Source of the DNA: Gluconobacter kondonii
GTDB taxonomy: Bacteria; Pseudomonadota; Alphaproteobacteria; Acetobacterales; Acetobacteraceae
Direction: 5' to 3'
Assembly (NCBI RefSeq): GCF_002723995.1
Contig: NZ_BEWP01000004.1
Span: 1-64,000, forward strand
DNA length: 64,000 nt
Below, piece after piece: positions 1-8,614 of this stretch. The notes beneath the pieces were generated by a model. That model made no database searches and was not told where the DNA came from. It saw only the letters and a program-made list of their open reading frames with translations. The stretch's first letter is position 1, and each line of letters begins with the position of its first letter. Position numbers and translations under genes: made by a program.

Positions 1-6
1 CCGGCC

Positions 7-1365
7 TCAGACCTTGATCAGGCGCGCGGCAAAGAAGCCGTCCATGCCGCCAAGTTCGCTCCACAGGCCCGGATGGGTGCGGAACATCCCGTCCCATGTC
101 CGGGCAACGGCCATATCGGCCAGTTCCGCTTCCGAAAACGGATCGAACTTCCAGCCACCACGCGCAATCGCTGCCTTGATCCGCTCCGGACCTTCCTCGT
201 CCTGAAGCGAGCAGACTGCATAAAGCAGCACGCCACCCGGCTTGAGCATTTCATGCGCGGCATCAATCAGCGCATCCTGACCTTCCGCCAGCGCCGTCAC
301 GTCACGCGGGCGCTTGATCCACAACACGTCTGGATGACGGCGCAGCGTACCCGTCGCTGAACACGGCGCATCGAGCAGAACCATGTCCACCGGAACGTCC
401 GGACGCCATGTGGCAGCATCCGCCACAACCGTCTTCGCCGACAGCTTCAGCCGTGCGATATTTTCTTCAAGCCGCTGCGCCCGCACTTCCTCACGCTCGA
501 CCGCCACGACCTGCGCGCCCGCCGTTGCAAGCTGGGCCGTCTTGCCGCCCGGTGCCGCACACAGATCCACAACGGTCTTGCCCGACACATCGCCCATCAG
601 CTTCACCGGCATCGTGGCCGCCACGTCCTGCGCCCAAAACGCGCCGTCCTCGAAGCCTTCCAGCGTCGTGATGCGCGTCCCGGCCGGATAACGGACGGAC
701 CCTGTCGGCAGGACCTCGCCACCTTCCGGTGCGATTGCTCCTGGACGCAATGTCAGATCCAGCGGCGCCTCACGATGCAGGCCGCGCGAAATCGCCCGCG
801 CCCGTTTACCCCACGCACTCCACAACCAGGGCGGCACATCCAGCCGGTCCACGTCCAGACCATCCAAAAGCTCCTGTCCCTCACGCGAAACACGTCGCAG
901 CACGGCATTGGCCAGCCCCGCGAACGGCGCCAGACCGCGACGGCGCAACAGATCCACGATCGTCCCGACCGCCGCATGGGGCGGCGTTTCGAGATGCAGC
1001 AACTGCGCCACGCCCATCAGCAGCGCACAACGCACCGGCTCGGGCGGTTCGCGGCGCAATAGCGGCTGAAGCAGTTCGGTCATACTGCCCAGATGACGCA
1101 ATGTCGTCGCCGCCAGACGATGGGCCGAGGCGCGATCCCGCGGGTCCAGTCCTTGTCCCGCACGATCCAGCGTTGTCTCCAGCATCCGGCGATGCTCGAC
1201 CACCCCACAGACAATATCGAAGGCAAGATCGCGCGTCGGGTCCGGCGCAGGACGACGCTGCGGCGTACGGCCACCCTGTGACGACCCTTGCGGGCGGCGG
1301 GGCGCACCATTCCGGGTTCCGGAAGCCGGATTGCGGGGAGGCTTGTTGGATGGGGGCTGGGTCAT
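7..1365 (-). CDS. rsmB: 16S rRNA (cytosine-967 C5) methyltransferase RsmB
   Basis: 452-residue protein of the RsmB/NOL1/NOP2 family, which methylates C5 of a cytosine in 16S rRNA using SAM. A Pro/Arg-rich disordered leader (about 1-40) precedes a NusB-like RNA-binding region (about 41-165). The Rossmann methyltransferase fold fills roughly 240-452. The SAM loop CAAPGGKT is at 269-276. The two family cysteines are visible: Cys335 in DAPCSATG (motif IV) and Cys385 in AVCSL (motif VI, the nucleophile in relatives). It starts at an ATG divergent from yggS and shares a short promoter region with it. The basic N-terminal leader is longer than in E. coli. The family call is firm; the exact target base is inferred from the family. 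Confidence 0.93.
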   Translation of the reverse strand: MTQPPSNKPPRNPASGTRNGAPRRPQGSSQGGRTPQRRPAPDPTRDLAFDIVCGVVEHRRMLETTLDRAGQGLDPRDRASAHRLAATTLRHLGSMTELLQPLLRREPPEPVRCALLMGVAQLLHLETPPHAAVGTIVDLLRRRGLAPFAGLANAVLRRVSREGQELLDGLDVDRLDVPPWLWSAWGKRARAISRGLHREAPLDLTLRPGAIAPEGGEVLPTGSVRYPAGTRITTLEGFEDGAFWAQDVAATMPVKLMGDVSGKTVVDLCAAPGGKTAQLATAGAQVVAVEREEVRAQRLEENIARLKLSAKTVVADAATWRPDVPVDMVLLDAPCSATGTLRRHPDVLWIKRPRDVTALAEGQDALIDAAHEMLKPGGVLLYAVCSLQDEEGPERIKAAIARGGWKFDPFSEAELADMAVARTWDGMFRTHPGLWSELGGMDGFFAARLIKV

Positions 1366-1440
1366 GACAGGCTATCGATCTCTCGCATCCTGCCGAAATC
1401 GCATCTTGCGGCCACGGACGCAATGGCGTCTTCTCCCGAC

Positions 1441-2121
1441 ATGTCCGATCTTATTGCCCAAAACCTCGCCGCCATCCGTCATCGTATCGCTCAGGCCTGC
1501 GAAAAAGCCGGGCGCGCAGAGGCGGACGTGTCTCTCGTGGCCGTCAGCAAGTTCCACCCGATCGAGAGCGTCGAAGCCGCACTGAAAGCCGGTCAGCGCC
1601 TGTTCGGGGAAAACCGTGTGCAGGAAGCCGCCTCCAAATTTCCGCAGCTTCGCGAATATTTCCCGGATCTGCGCCTGCACATCATCGGCGGCCTTCAGAC
1701 CAACAAGGCCCTCGAAGCCTGCCAGATCGCGGACGTGATCGAGAGCCTCGACCGTCCGTCCCTGTCGGACGCCATTGAAAAGGCCGCGCAGAAAGCCGGG
1801 CGTCTCCCCGACCTTCTCGTTCAGGTCAATACGGGCAACGAACCGCAGAAATCCGGCATTCCGCGCAACGAAGCCGATGCGTTCATCGAAGCCTCCCTTG
1901 AAAAATTCGGCCCGAAAATCCGGGGGCTGATGTGCATCCCCCCCGAGGATGAAGACCCTGCGCCCCATTTCCACTTCCTGCGCAGAACCGCCAAACGGCA
2001 TGGACTGCCGGTGCTCTCGATGGGGATGTCCGCGGATTTTGAAACCGCCATTGCCGAAAACGCAACGCTCGTCCGGGTAGGAACCGCCATTTTCGGAAGC
2101 CGTCCCGCGCCACAATCCTGA
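1441..2121 (+). CDS. yggS: YggS/PROSC family PLP-binding homeostasis protein
   Basis: 226-residue single-domain PLP-binding protein of the YggS family. It has an alanine-racemase-like TIM barrel without a second domain and buffers pyridoxal phosphate in the cytoplasm. The PLP-binding lysine is Lys37 in AVSKFHP. GENRVQEA, HIIGGLQTNK and the C-terminal SMGMSADFETAI phosphate-site segment are all typical. I chose the ATG at 1441 because MSDLIAQNLAAI aligns with the E. coli N-terminus. An in-frame ATG at 1423 would add six residues, and neither has a strong ribosome-binding site. It lies head to head with rsmB and 114 bases before kup. Confidence 0.93.
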   Translation: MSDLIAQNLAAIRHRIAQACEKAGRAEADVSLVAVSKFHPIESVEAALKAGQRLFGENRVQEAASKFPQLREYFPDLRLHIIGGLQTNKALEACQIADVIESLDRPSLSDAIEKAAQKAGRLPDLLVQVNTGNEPQKSGIPRNEADAFIEASLEKFGPKIRGLMCIPPEDEDPAPHFHFLRRTAKRHGLPVLSMGMSADFETAIAENATLVRVGTAIFGSRPAPQS

Positions 2122-2235
2122 CGCACGGCTTGCGTCCGTCGCAGAAATCTTGTCATGAGGGGAAGTTGCCGTGATGTGGAGCACGCTTGACGAGTGCTGC
2201 GACAGGAGATGACGGCACTCTACTGACGCCCGTAA

Positions 2236-4263
2236 ATGGAACCAGCAATGCCTGAACATGACGGTGACCGCGCCTCCAACTCTCCTCATGGCGTAGGGAC
2301 TCCCAACGACTCCGGCGACGTCGTCCAGACGATCGAGCAGGCCCGTTCGGAAGGCCATACCCACGAGATCGGTGGCGAAGATGACGGTTCCAGCCACAAG
2401 CGCCCCGCCGGCATGGGCGCGCTGCTTACGGTTCTGGGCGTGGTTTACGGCGATATCGGCACAAGCCCACTCTATGCGCTGCAATCCTCCGTCAGCATTG
2501 TCAGTTCCCCCAAGATGCCCGCCCAACCTTGGGAAATCATGGGGCTTGCGAGCCTGACGTTCTGGGCGCTGATGCTCATCGTCACCATCAAATACGTCAT
2601 CCTCATCATGCGGGCCGACCATGACGGCGAAGGCGGCATCATCGCCCTCATGTCCCTCGCCCAGCGCGTCTGCAAGTCGCAGCATTTCCGATGGCTGTTC
2701 GGCCTTGTGGGCATTGCTGGCACCTGCCTGTTCTTCGGCGACAGTATCATCACCCCGGCTATTTCAGTGCTTTCGGCCGTGGAAGGCATCGAAACCTCCG
2801 TGCCCTCGGCGAGTCACATCATCATTCCACTGGCCATCATCGTGCTGATCGGACTGTTCTCGGTTCAGGTTCTGGGAACGGGCAAAATCGGCAAAGCTTT
2901 CGGCCCGATCATGGTGATCTGGTTTGCGGTTCTCGCCATTCTCGGCATCAAGGGGATCTTTCTCTACCCCCATATTCTGCTCGCCCTGTCGCCGACCTTC
3001 GCGCTCGAATTCATCATTATGCACGGCTATCTGTCGTTCATCGCTCTCGGTTCGGTCGTGCTGTCCGTCACGGGTGCAGAGGCGCTGTACGCCGATATGG
3101 GCCATTTCGGACGCGCCCCGATCCGCAAGGCGTGGCTGTTCTTCGTCCTGCCATCGCTGACGCTGAACTATTTCGGACAGGCCGCCCTGCTGATCCATAA
3201 TCCGCATGCCCTGTCCAACCCGTTCTATCTTCTGGTGCCGCACTGGGCGCAGATCCCGATGCTGATCCTTGCGACCTTCGCAACCGTGATCGCCTCGCAG
3301 GCCGGTATCTCGGGCAGCTTCTCGCTATGCCGTCAGCTCATTCAGCTCGGCTACCTGCCCCGCACCCGCATCATGCACACCAATGCATCGGAAGAAGCGC
3401 AGATCTATCTGCCGTCGCTGAACTGGATTCTGGCCTTTGGCGCGCTGGTTCTGGTGCTGTCGTTCCGCACGTCCTCGGCCCTCGCCGCCGCTTACGGCAT
3501 TGCTGTGACAGGGACGTTCCTGTGCACCTGCGTGCTGGCAATGGTGGTGTTCCGCCGCGTCTTCAAATGGAAGACCGCCACGGTCGCGATCGTTTTCGGC
3601 TTCTTCTTCATCGTGGACAGCATTTTCTTCTCGGCAAACGTGCTCAAGATCCCCGATGGCGGCTGGGTCCCGCTGGCGATCGGCATCATCAGCACCATCA
3701 TCATGACCACCTGGAAGCGCGGACGCAGCCTCATCGCCGCCCGTCAACAGGCGGATTCCATGCCGATGGGCTCTTTCCTCGCGCGTCTGCCGCAGTCCCG
3801 CACGATCCGTGTTCCCGGTCTGGCCGTCTTCCTGACTGCCAATCCCGATATCGTGCCGAACTCGCTGCTGCATAACCTCAAGCACAACAAGGTCCTGCAC
3901 GATCACATCCTGTTCGTGACGGTCCAGAACCTCGACCAGCCGGAAGCCGAGCGCGGCCACCGCGCCATTGTTCAGGAACTGGCCCCCAACATTCACCGCG
4001 TCATCGTCCGCTACGGCTTCATGGAGATGCCCAATCTCCCCCGCGCCCTGCTGGAACTGAACGCGCTCGGCGTGGCGTTCGACGCCATTCAGGCCTCCTA
4101 TTTCACATCGCATGAACTCGTCGTCCGCTCCCGCGTGCCGAAGATGCAACTCTGGCGCATGTGGATCTTCCTCCTGCTCCAGCGCAATGCGGCCTCCACG
4201 ACCGAGTTCCTGCGCATCCCGCCTGACCGCGTGGTGGAATTCGGCGTCCGGATCGCCATTTGA
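2236..4263 (+). CDS. kup: Kup-type low-affinity potassium:proton symporter
   Basis: 675-residue inner-membrane K+ uptake protein of the KUP/HAK/KT family. About 60 hydrophilic residues precede the family signature GVVYGDIGTSPLYAL (68-82). About twelve hydrophobic spans follow to around residue 490, then a soluble cytoplasmic C-terminal domain. GGIIALMSLA and VTGAEALYADMGHFG are further family signatures. The start could be 2236 or the in-frame ATG at 2248; the latter has a GGA seven bases upstream. The stop TGA overlaps the TTG start of hemW. The 114-base leader shows no recognisable riboswitch. Confidence 0.95.
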   Translation: MEPAMPEHDGDRASNSPHGVGTPNDSGDVVQTIEQARSEGHTHEIGGEDDGSSHKRPAGMGALLTVLGVVYGDIGTSPLYALQSSVSIVSSPKMPAQPWEIMGLASLTFWALMLIVTIKYVILIMRADHDGEGGIIALMSLAQRVCKSQHFRWLFGLVGIAGTCLFFGDSIITPAISVLSAVEGIETSVPSASHIIIPLAIIVLIGLFSVQVLGTGKIGKAFGPIMVIWFAVLAILGIKGIFLYPHILLALSPTFALEFIIMHGYLSFIALGSVVLSVTGAEALYADMGHFGRAPIRKAWLFFVLPSLTLNYFGQAALLIHNPHALSNPFYLLVPHWAQIPMLILATFATVIASQAGISGSFSLCRQLIQLGYLPRTRIMHTNASEEAQIYLPSLNWILAFGALVLVLSFRTSSALAAAYGIAVTGTFLCTCVLAMVVFRRVFKWKTATVAIVFGFFFIVDSIFFSANVLKIPDGGWVPLAIGIISTIIMTTWKRGRSLIAARQQADSMPMGSFLARLPQSRTIRVPGLAVFLTANPDIVPNSLLHNLKHNKVLHDHILFVTVQNLDQPEAERGHRAIVQELAPNIHRVIVRYGFMEMPNLPRALLELNALGVAFDAIQASYFTSHELVVRSRVPKMQLWRMWIFLLLQRNAASTTEFLRIPPDRVVEFGVRIAI

Positions 4264-5438
4264 CCTCCCGTCCTTTGGCCGAGCCGCTTTCCCTCTACAT
4301 CCACTGGCCGTTCTGTCTGGCGAAGTGCCCCTACTGCGATTTCAACTCCCATGTCCGGGAGGTGATCCCGCAGCAGCGCTTCGCCACAGCCCTGCGCCGC
4401 GAACTCGCCCATGATGCCGCTCGCCTGACCCGCGATGGCGTCAAACGCCCCCTGCGTTCGATCTTTTTCGGCGGTGGCACGCCCTCGCTGATGGCCCCCG
4501 AGACCGTTGCAGCCCTGATTGAAGACGCACACCGCCTGTTCGACGCCGAAAACGATCTGGAAATCACGCTCGAAGCCAATCCGACCAGCGTCGAGGCCGG
4601 AAAATTCGCGGCATTCCGCCAGGCCGGGGTCAACCGCGTCTCGCTCGGCGTGCAAAGCCTGCGGGACGATGCGCTGCACAAGCTCGGCCGCGAACATTCC
4701 GCCACACAGGCCATCCGCGCGCTCGAAACCGCCCGAACCCTGTTCCCGCGCATTTCCTTCGACCTGATCTACGCCCGCCCCGGCCAGAGCGACGCCGACT
4801 GGACGGACGAACTGACCACAGCGCTCGACCTCGTGGCCGATCACCTGTCGCTGTACCAGCTCACCATCGAACCCGGCACCAAGTTCGAAGCCATGCACCG
4901 GCGCGGCGAACTCACCCTGCCCGATGAAGACACTGCCGCACGCCTTTATGACCTGACGGGCGACATCGCTGCCCGTCACGGCCTGCTGCCCTATGAAGTT
5001 TCGAACTATGCCCGCCCCGGTGCCGAGAGCCGCCATAACCTGACCTACTGGCGCTATGCGGACTATATCGGCATCGGCCCCGGCGCTCATGGGCGCCTGA
5101 CGCTGGACGGCGAATTGTATGCCACCCGCCGTCACCGCGCGCCCGAACCCTGGGCCGAACGGGTTGAAAAGACCGGCTCCGGCAGTACCGAAGAAACCCT
5201 TCTCACGCCGGAAGAAAAAGGCCGCGAAGCCCTGTTGATGAGCCTGCGCCTGTCTGAAGGCATCGACGAGGCGGCCTTCGCCGCCCGCACGGGCCGCGCC
5301 CTTCTGGGTTGCGTGGACCCTGCCCTGCTTGACGCCTGCATCGAGGAAAACTACCTCGAACGGGACAGCGGTATCCTGCGCGCGACGGGCGAAGGACGGC
5401 TTCGTCTTGAAGCGATACTGGCGCGCCTCGTCACTTGA
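4260..5438 (+). CDS. hemW: Radical SAM heme chaperone HemW
   Basis: 392-residue radical SAM protein. The cluster motif C19-x3-C23-x2-C26 is followed by Asp-Phe (CPYCDF). That Phe is typical of HemW, whereas coproporphyrinogen dehydrogenase HemN has a fourth cysteine there, so this is the heme chaperone rather than HemN. FFGGGTPS is the GGE-like SAM motif, and a HemN C-terminal domain follows from about 300. Translation begins at a TTG whose last bases form the kup stop (TTGA), so the genes are translationally coupled. Older annotations would call it oxygen-independent coproporphyrinogen III oxidase. Confidence 0.92.
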   Translation: MTSRPLAEPLSLYIHWPFCLAKCPYCDFNSHVREVIPQQRFATALRRELAHDAARLTRDGVKRPLRSIFFGGGTPSLMAPETVAALIEDAHRLFDAENDLEITLEANPTSVEAGKFAAFRQAGVNRVSLGVQSLRDDALHKLGREHSATQAIRALETARTLFPRISFDLIYARPGQSDADWTDELTTALDLVADHLSLYQLTIEPGTKFEAMHRRGELTLPDEDTAARLYDLTGDIAARHGLLPYEVSNYARPGAESRHNLTYWRYADYIGIGPGAHGRLTLDGELYATRRHRAPEPWAERVEKTGSGSTEETLLTPEEKGREALLMSLRLSEGIDEAAFAARTGRALLGCVDPALLDACIEENYLERDSGILRATGEGRLRLEAILARLVT

Positions 5439-5474
5439 GGGCATGATCCGGTCTTAATCTATCTGGAAGAGACC

Positions 5475-6563
5475 ATGCGCCGATCCATTCTCTCTGCCCT
5501 TCTGGCTACCTGCACCATACTCGCCCCGCTTTCTGCTGCGACGGCCGCTCCCGCTCCGAATTACGTCGTACTCGACAACGACTTCCTCGGTCCGGGCGGC
5601 TCCAACATCCAGTCCATCATTCCCTTGCTCAACCGCCCCGGCGTGACACTGCTCGGCCTGACGTCCGTCGTCGGCGATGACTGGGAAAACGCGGGCACGG
5701 CGCATGCCCTGCGCTTTCTGGAAATCGCCCGCCAGACACAGATCCCTGTCGCCGATGGCGCGACCACACCACTGGTCAACACCGTCGCTGAGACGAAACT
5801 GCGTGAACAGCAGTTCGGCATTATTCCGTGGAAGGGCGCATGGGGTGGCCTTGGCTCCATCGAACACGTCCCGGCCACACAGCCGCCCGTCCGCAAGCTG
5901 ACTGAAGGCGCCCCCCATACCACCGCCGACGCGCTTCCGGCCGCCATATTCCTGATCCGTGAGGTCCACGCCCATCCGCATCAAGTTACGATCATCGCCG
6001 CAGGTCCGCTGACGAACCTCGCCCTCGCCATCCGGATCGACCCGACTTTCGCCGAAACCGCCAAACAGCTCGTCTTCATGGGCGGCCTGCTCGATGCCAG
6101 CATGATGTCCGTCACCGGCAACGCCGATTTCGCCTCCGACTTCAACCTGATCATGGACCCCGAAGCCGCCCAGATCGCCCTGACGGCGCCATGGCCCGCC
6201 ATCACCTGCGTCGGCAACGTCTCGAACGACATCATGATGACGCCCGAACTGGCAAACCGCATCGACGCAAAGCACAACGCCGTCACGGATTATCTGAAAA
6301 AGTATCAGGCGCCCTTGCCGCTGTGGGATGAACTGACCTCCGCCGTCGCCGTTGATCCGACACTGATCACGAAATCCGTCACGGCCATCATGAACGTCAA
6401 TATCGACCACGGGATGGATTACGGACACGCCCATATCTGGCCGGATTCAACCGCTCCGAAAGGTATGGGTCTGCGGAAGGTGAAGATCGTGCAGTCGATC
6501 GACAAGACGCGCTTCATCAACGAGTTCGTCTCGCAGTCCCAGAACGCCCCCGGTACACACTGA
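5475..6563 (+). CDS. Secreted nucleoside-hydrolase-like protein with altered metal site
   Basis: 362 residues. A cleavable signal peptide (about 1-24, ending ATAA) sends it to the periplasm. The rest matches the inosine/uridine-preferring nucleoside hydrolase fold: IIAAGPLTNLALAI, LVFMGGLL, FNLIMDPEAAQIAL and DELTSAVAVDP are recognisable. The calcium-binding N-terminal motif, normally D-x-D-x-x-x-D-D, reads DNDFLGPGG here (Asp34, Asp36). The paired aspartates are replaced by Pro-Gly, so normal N-ribohydrolase chemistry is doubtful. A good ribosome-binding site (GGAAGAG) precedes the ATG. It may hydrolyse another glycoside or only bind nucleosides. It sits in a plus-strand run after hemW, 36 bases downstream. 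Confidence 0.8.
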   Translation: MRRSILSALLATCTILAPLSAATAAPAPNYVVLDNDFLGPGGSNIQSIIPLLNRPGVTLLGLTSVVGDDWENAGTAHALRFLEIARQTQIPVADGATTPLVNTVAETKLREQQFGIIPWKGAWGGLGSIEHVPATQPPVRKLTEGAPHTTADALPAAIFLIREVHAHPHQVTIIAAGPLTNLALAIRIDPTFAETAKQLVFMGGLLDASMMSVTGNADFASDFNLIMDPEAAQIALTAPWPAITCVGNVSNDIMMTPELANRIDAKHNAVTDYLKKYQAPLPLWDELTSAVAVDPTLITKSVTAIMNVNIDHGMDYGHAHIWPDSTAPKGMGLRKVKIVQSIDKTRFINEFVSQSQNAPGTH

Positions 6564-6605
6564 CCAAGCACGCACTAAGAGCTTGAAGGAGGGCATCCGA
6601 CACCT

Positions 6606-7025
6606 ATGCTGAACATCATCAAACTGGCCGTCGGCTGCCCGAGCATCGAAGTCCTGCGCGAGCGGCTGAACCACTACCGCCTCAACGGCCACGCCACCGT
6701 CCAGACCCGCACCATGCCCAAACGGGCCGAGGAGGTTCTGGACGGCGGCTCCCTGTATCGCGTGATGGATGGCATGGTCCTGTGCCGCCAGCCCATCATC
6801 GGTCTGGAAAGCGCCCAGCACGCGGACGGCAGCACAGGCACGCTGATCGTCGTGTCCGACGAAATCATCCCGGTCCAGCCACGTCCGATGCGGCCCTTTC
6901 AGGGCTGGCGCTATCTGGACCCCAAGGACGCGCCCCCCGATCTGGGCAGCAGCCTTGGTCATGACGGTATTGCCGATCTCCCGCCACAGCTTCGGAAGGA
7001 GCTGGCCGAACTCGCCCTGATCTGA
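6606..7025 (+). CDS. DUF1489 family protein
   Basis: 139-residue protein resembling the DUF1489 family, which is conserved in Alphaproteobacteria and has no known function. The N-terminus MLNIIKLAVGC is typical. The sequence is rich in short beta strands (GTLIVVSDEIIPVQ, GWRYL) and has no signal peptide or membrane span, so it should be cytoplasmic. AAGGAGGG lies upstream of the ATG. It follows the nucleoside-hydrolase-like gene by 42 bases and precedes the VOC protein, perhaps co-transcribed. Confidence 0.75.
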   Translation: MLNIIKLAVGCPSIEVLRERLNHYRLNGHATVQTRTMPKRAEEVLDGGSLYRVMDGMVLCRQPIIGLESAQHADGSTGTLIVVSDEIIPVQPRPMRPFQGWRYLDPKDAPPDLGSSLGHDGIADLPPQLRKELAELALI

Positions 7026-7196
7026 CCCTCCAAGATCTGGCCCTCAGGGCCTCGCCACATTTTTGCTGCATTCCGGGAACGGAATGGGACGTGAAACGTC
7101 ATGCCTTTATTGCAGGGAGCCACAGGATGCTCCCCTCCGGCCTGCCGATCGTCCCGAAGACGCACCGTGCAGATCAGAACAGAAGGAGTGCCGCCT

Positions 7197-8141
7197 TTGC
7201 CGCCCTTTTCCCGCCTTTCCCGAACAGGCACGGTCGCCGTCACGCTGTCAGCAGCCCTCACTCTCAGTATCAGCCTGACAGCTTTCGCTTCCGATGCGCT
7301 TGCACAGACAGCCAACACTGCTGAAACGCCAGCCGCGCTCTCAAAAACCCTGCCCGGCAAGATCGTCTACACACAGCTCACAACGCCCGATCTGCCCAAA
7401 GCCAAGGCCTTTTATGGCGCGCTTCTGGGTTGGAATTTTCAGGACCGCCCCGTCTCGCGCGGCCATTATGCCGAGGCGTTGGTCAATGGCCATGTCGTAG
7501 CCGGACTGGTCGAACGTCCCCTCCCCGATACGAATAACCCGCCCCAGCCGCTCTGGCTTCCGTTCATTTCGGCACTCGACGTCCCGACAGTGGCCAAGGA
7601 ATCGCTCCAGTGGGGCGGAAAAATCCTGTACCGCCCGACCGTTGTTCCGGGCCGTGGCGAGCAGGCCATCATCGCCGACCCGCAAGGCGCGCTTTTCGCC
7701 GCTCTGCACACCCCTCACGGCGACCGTGACGATACGGACGACACGGTTCAGGGCGACTGGATCTGGCATGCAATTCTGACCCCAGCTCCCGCAGCCAGCG
7801 CAGGATTCTACCAGAAACTCTTCGGCTATCAGGTTGAAGACGCGCCTCCGCCCGACACGCACCAGCACTATATTCTGGACTCACAGTCCATCGCCCGTGC
7901 GACCGTCAATCCCCTCCCGGCGCGCCTGCCTGCGGATGCGAGTGCGCGCTGGATCGGCTTCGTTCAGGTGGACAGCGTCGGAAGTGCCGCCGAAAAAGCC
8001 GTGCAGCTTGGAGGGCGTGTTCTCGTGCAACCCCATCCCGATCATCAGAACAGCATGATCGCCGTCCTCGCCGACCCGAGCGGCGCCGTTTTTGGCGTCA
8101 TGGAATGGCATGATCCCAGCGCGGCAGGAGATGCGAAATGA
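7197..8141 (+). CDS. Exported protein with two VOC (glyoxalase/bleomycin) domains
   Basis: 314 residues if translation starts at TTG 7197. This start has AAGGAG eight bases upstream and gives a clean signal peptide (Arg-containing n-region, hydrophobic 10-31, cleavage near ALA-Q). Longer in-frame starts back to 7101 lack both features. Two VOC domains follow, about 45-160 and 170-300. Each opens with a strand and an AFYG.LLGW or GFYQKLFGY helix and closes with an ADPQGALFA or ADPSGAVFGV strand. Most VOC proteins are cytoplasmic, so a periplasmic tandem one is notable. The substrate is unknown; a metal site is not evident by eye. Its stop overlaps the start of the next gene (ATGA). Confidence 0.75.
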   Translation: MPPFSRLSRTGTVAVTLSAALTLSISLTAFASDALAQTANTAETPAALSKTLPGKIVYTQLTTPDLPKAKAFYGALLGWNFQDRPVSRGHYAEALVNGHVVAGLVERPLPDTNNPPQPLWLPFISALDVPTVAKESLQWGGKILYRPTVVPGRGEQAIIADPQGALFAALHTPHGDRDDTDDTVQGDWIWHAILTPAPAASAGFYQKLFGYQVEDAPPPDTHQHYILDSQSIARATVNPLPARLPADASARWIGFVQVDSVGSAAEKAVQLGGRVLVQPHPDHQNSMIAVLADPSGAVFGVMEWHDPSAAGDAK

Positions 8142-8614
8142 CCCGTTGGACAACAAAAACCTTCCTGCGCCTTGGCAGTACGCTCTGCCTTCTGGGAATG
8201 CTGTCGGGCTGCGGTGACTATGAATATGGCGGCCCCGGCCAATACGGTTCCTATTATGGCGGCGGGGGCTATTACAGCAGCACCTATAATCGCGGCTGGG
8301 GCAGCACATGGGGCCCAGGATGGGGCTGGGGACCGGGTTATTACGTTGGCCCCTATCCCGGACGCGGTCCGGGGCGGCCTCCCGGCGTACGTCCCGGCCC
8401 CCGGCCTGGAGGACCCGGCCATGGTCCGGGTGGACAGGGTAGACCCAACGGCAGGCCCGAAGGTGCCCCCGGACAGGGACCTGGTGGCGGAAGACCCGGA
8501 GGCGGTCAGGGACCGGGAAGGCCAGGCGGCGGAGGAATGGGCGTTGGTAACCATGGCGGTGGCCAGGGCGGTCGTGGACCCGGTGGCGGTCATGGCCCCG
8601 GTGGGCGCCGCTGA
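8138..8614 (+). CDS. Gly/Pro-rich low-complexity lipoprotein
   Basis: 158-residue predicted lipoprotein. A basic and hydrophobic leader ends in the lipobox LSGC (Cys25). The mature part is Tyr/Gly/Trp-rich (26-75), then an almost pure Gly-Pro-Arg tract with a few His and Asn. No fold is expected. Translation is coupled to the VOC gene (ATGA). The last 25 bases overlap the 3' end of the convergent FUSC gene. Function unknown; similar tails occur in cell-surface or metal-associated proteins, but nothing here decides it. Confidence 0.7.
   Translation: MTRWTTKTFLRLGSTLCLLGMLSGCGDYEYGGPGQYGSYYGGGGYYSSTYNRGWGSTWGPGWGWGPGYYVGPYPGRGPGRPPGVRPGPRPGGPGHGPGGQGRPNGRPEGAPGQGPGGGRPGGGQGPGRPGGGGMGVGNHGGGQGGRGPGGGHGPGGRR

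Noticed and set aside
2122-2235. Possible c-di-AMP or potassium-sensing riboswitch before kup
   Set aside because: No matching conserved core; only a short 114-base leader.
4098-5444. 448-codon open frame antisense to hemW
   Set aside because: Lies opposite a clear HemW; composition is that of a reverse-frame shadow.
8138-8614. Gly-rich tract as a tandem repeat or CRISPR-like array
   Set aside because: Irregular Gly-Pro codon reuse within one coding frame; no constant repeat length or spacers.
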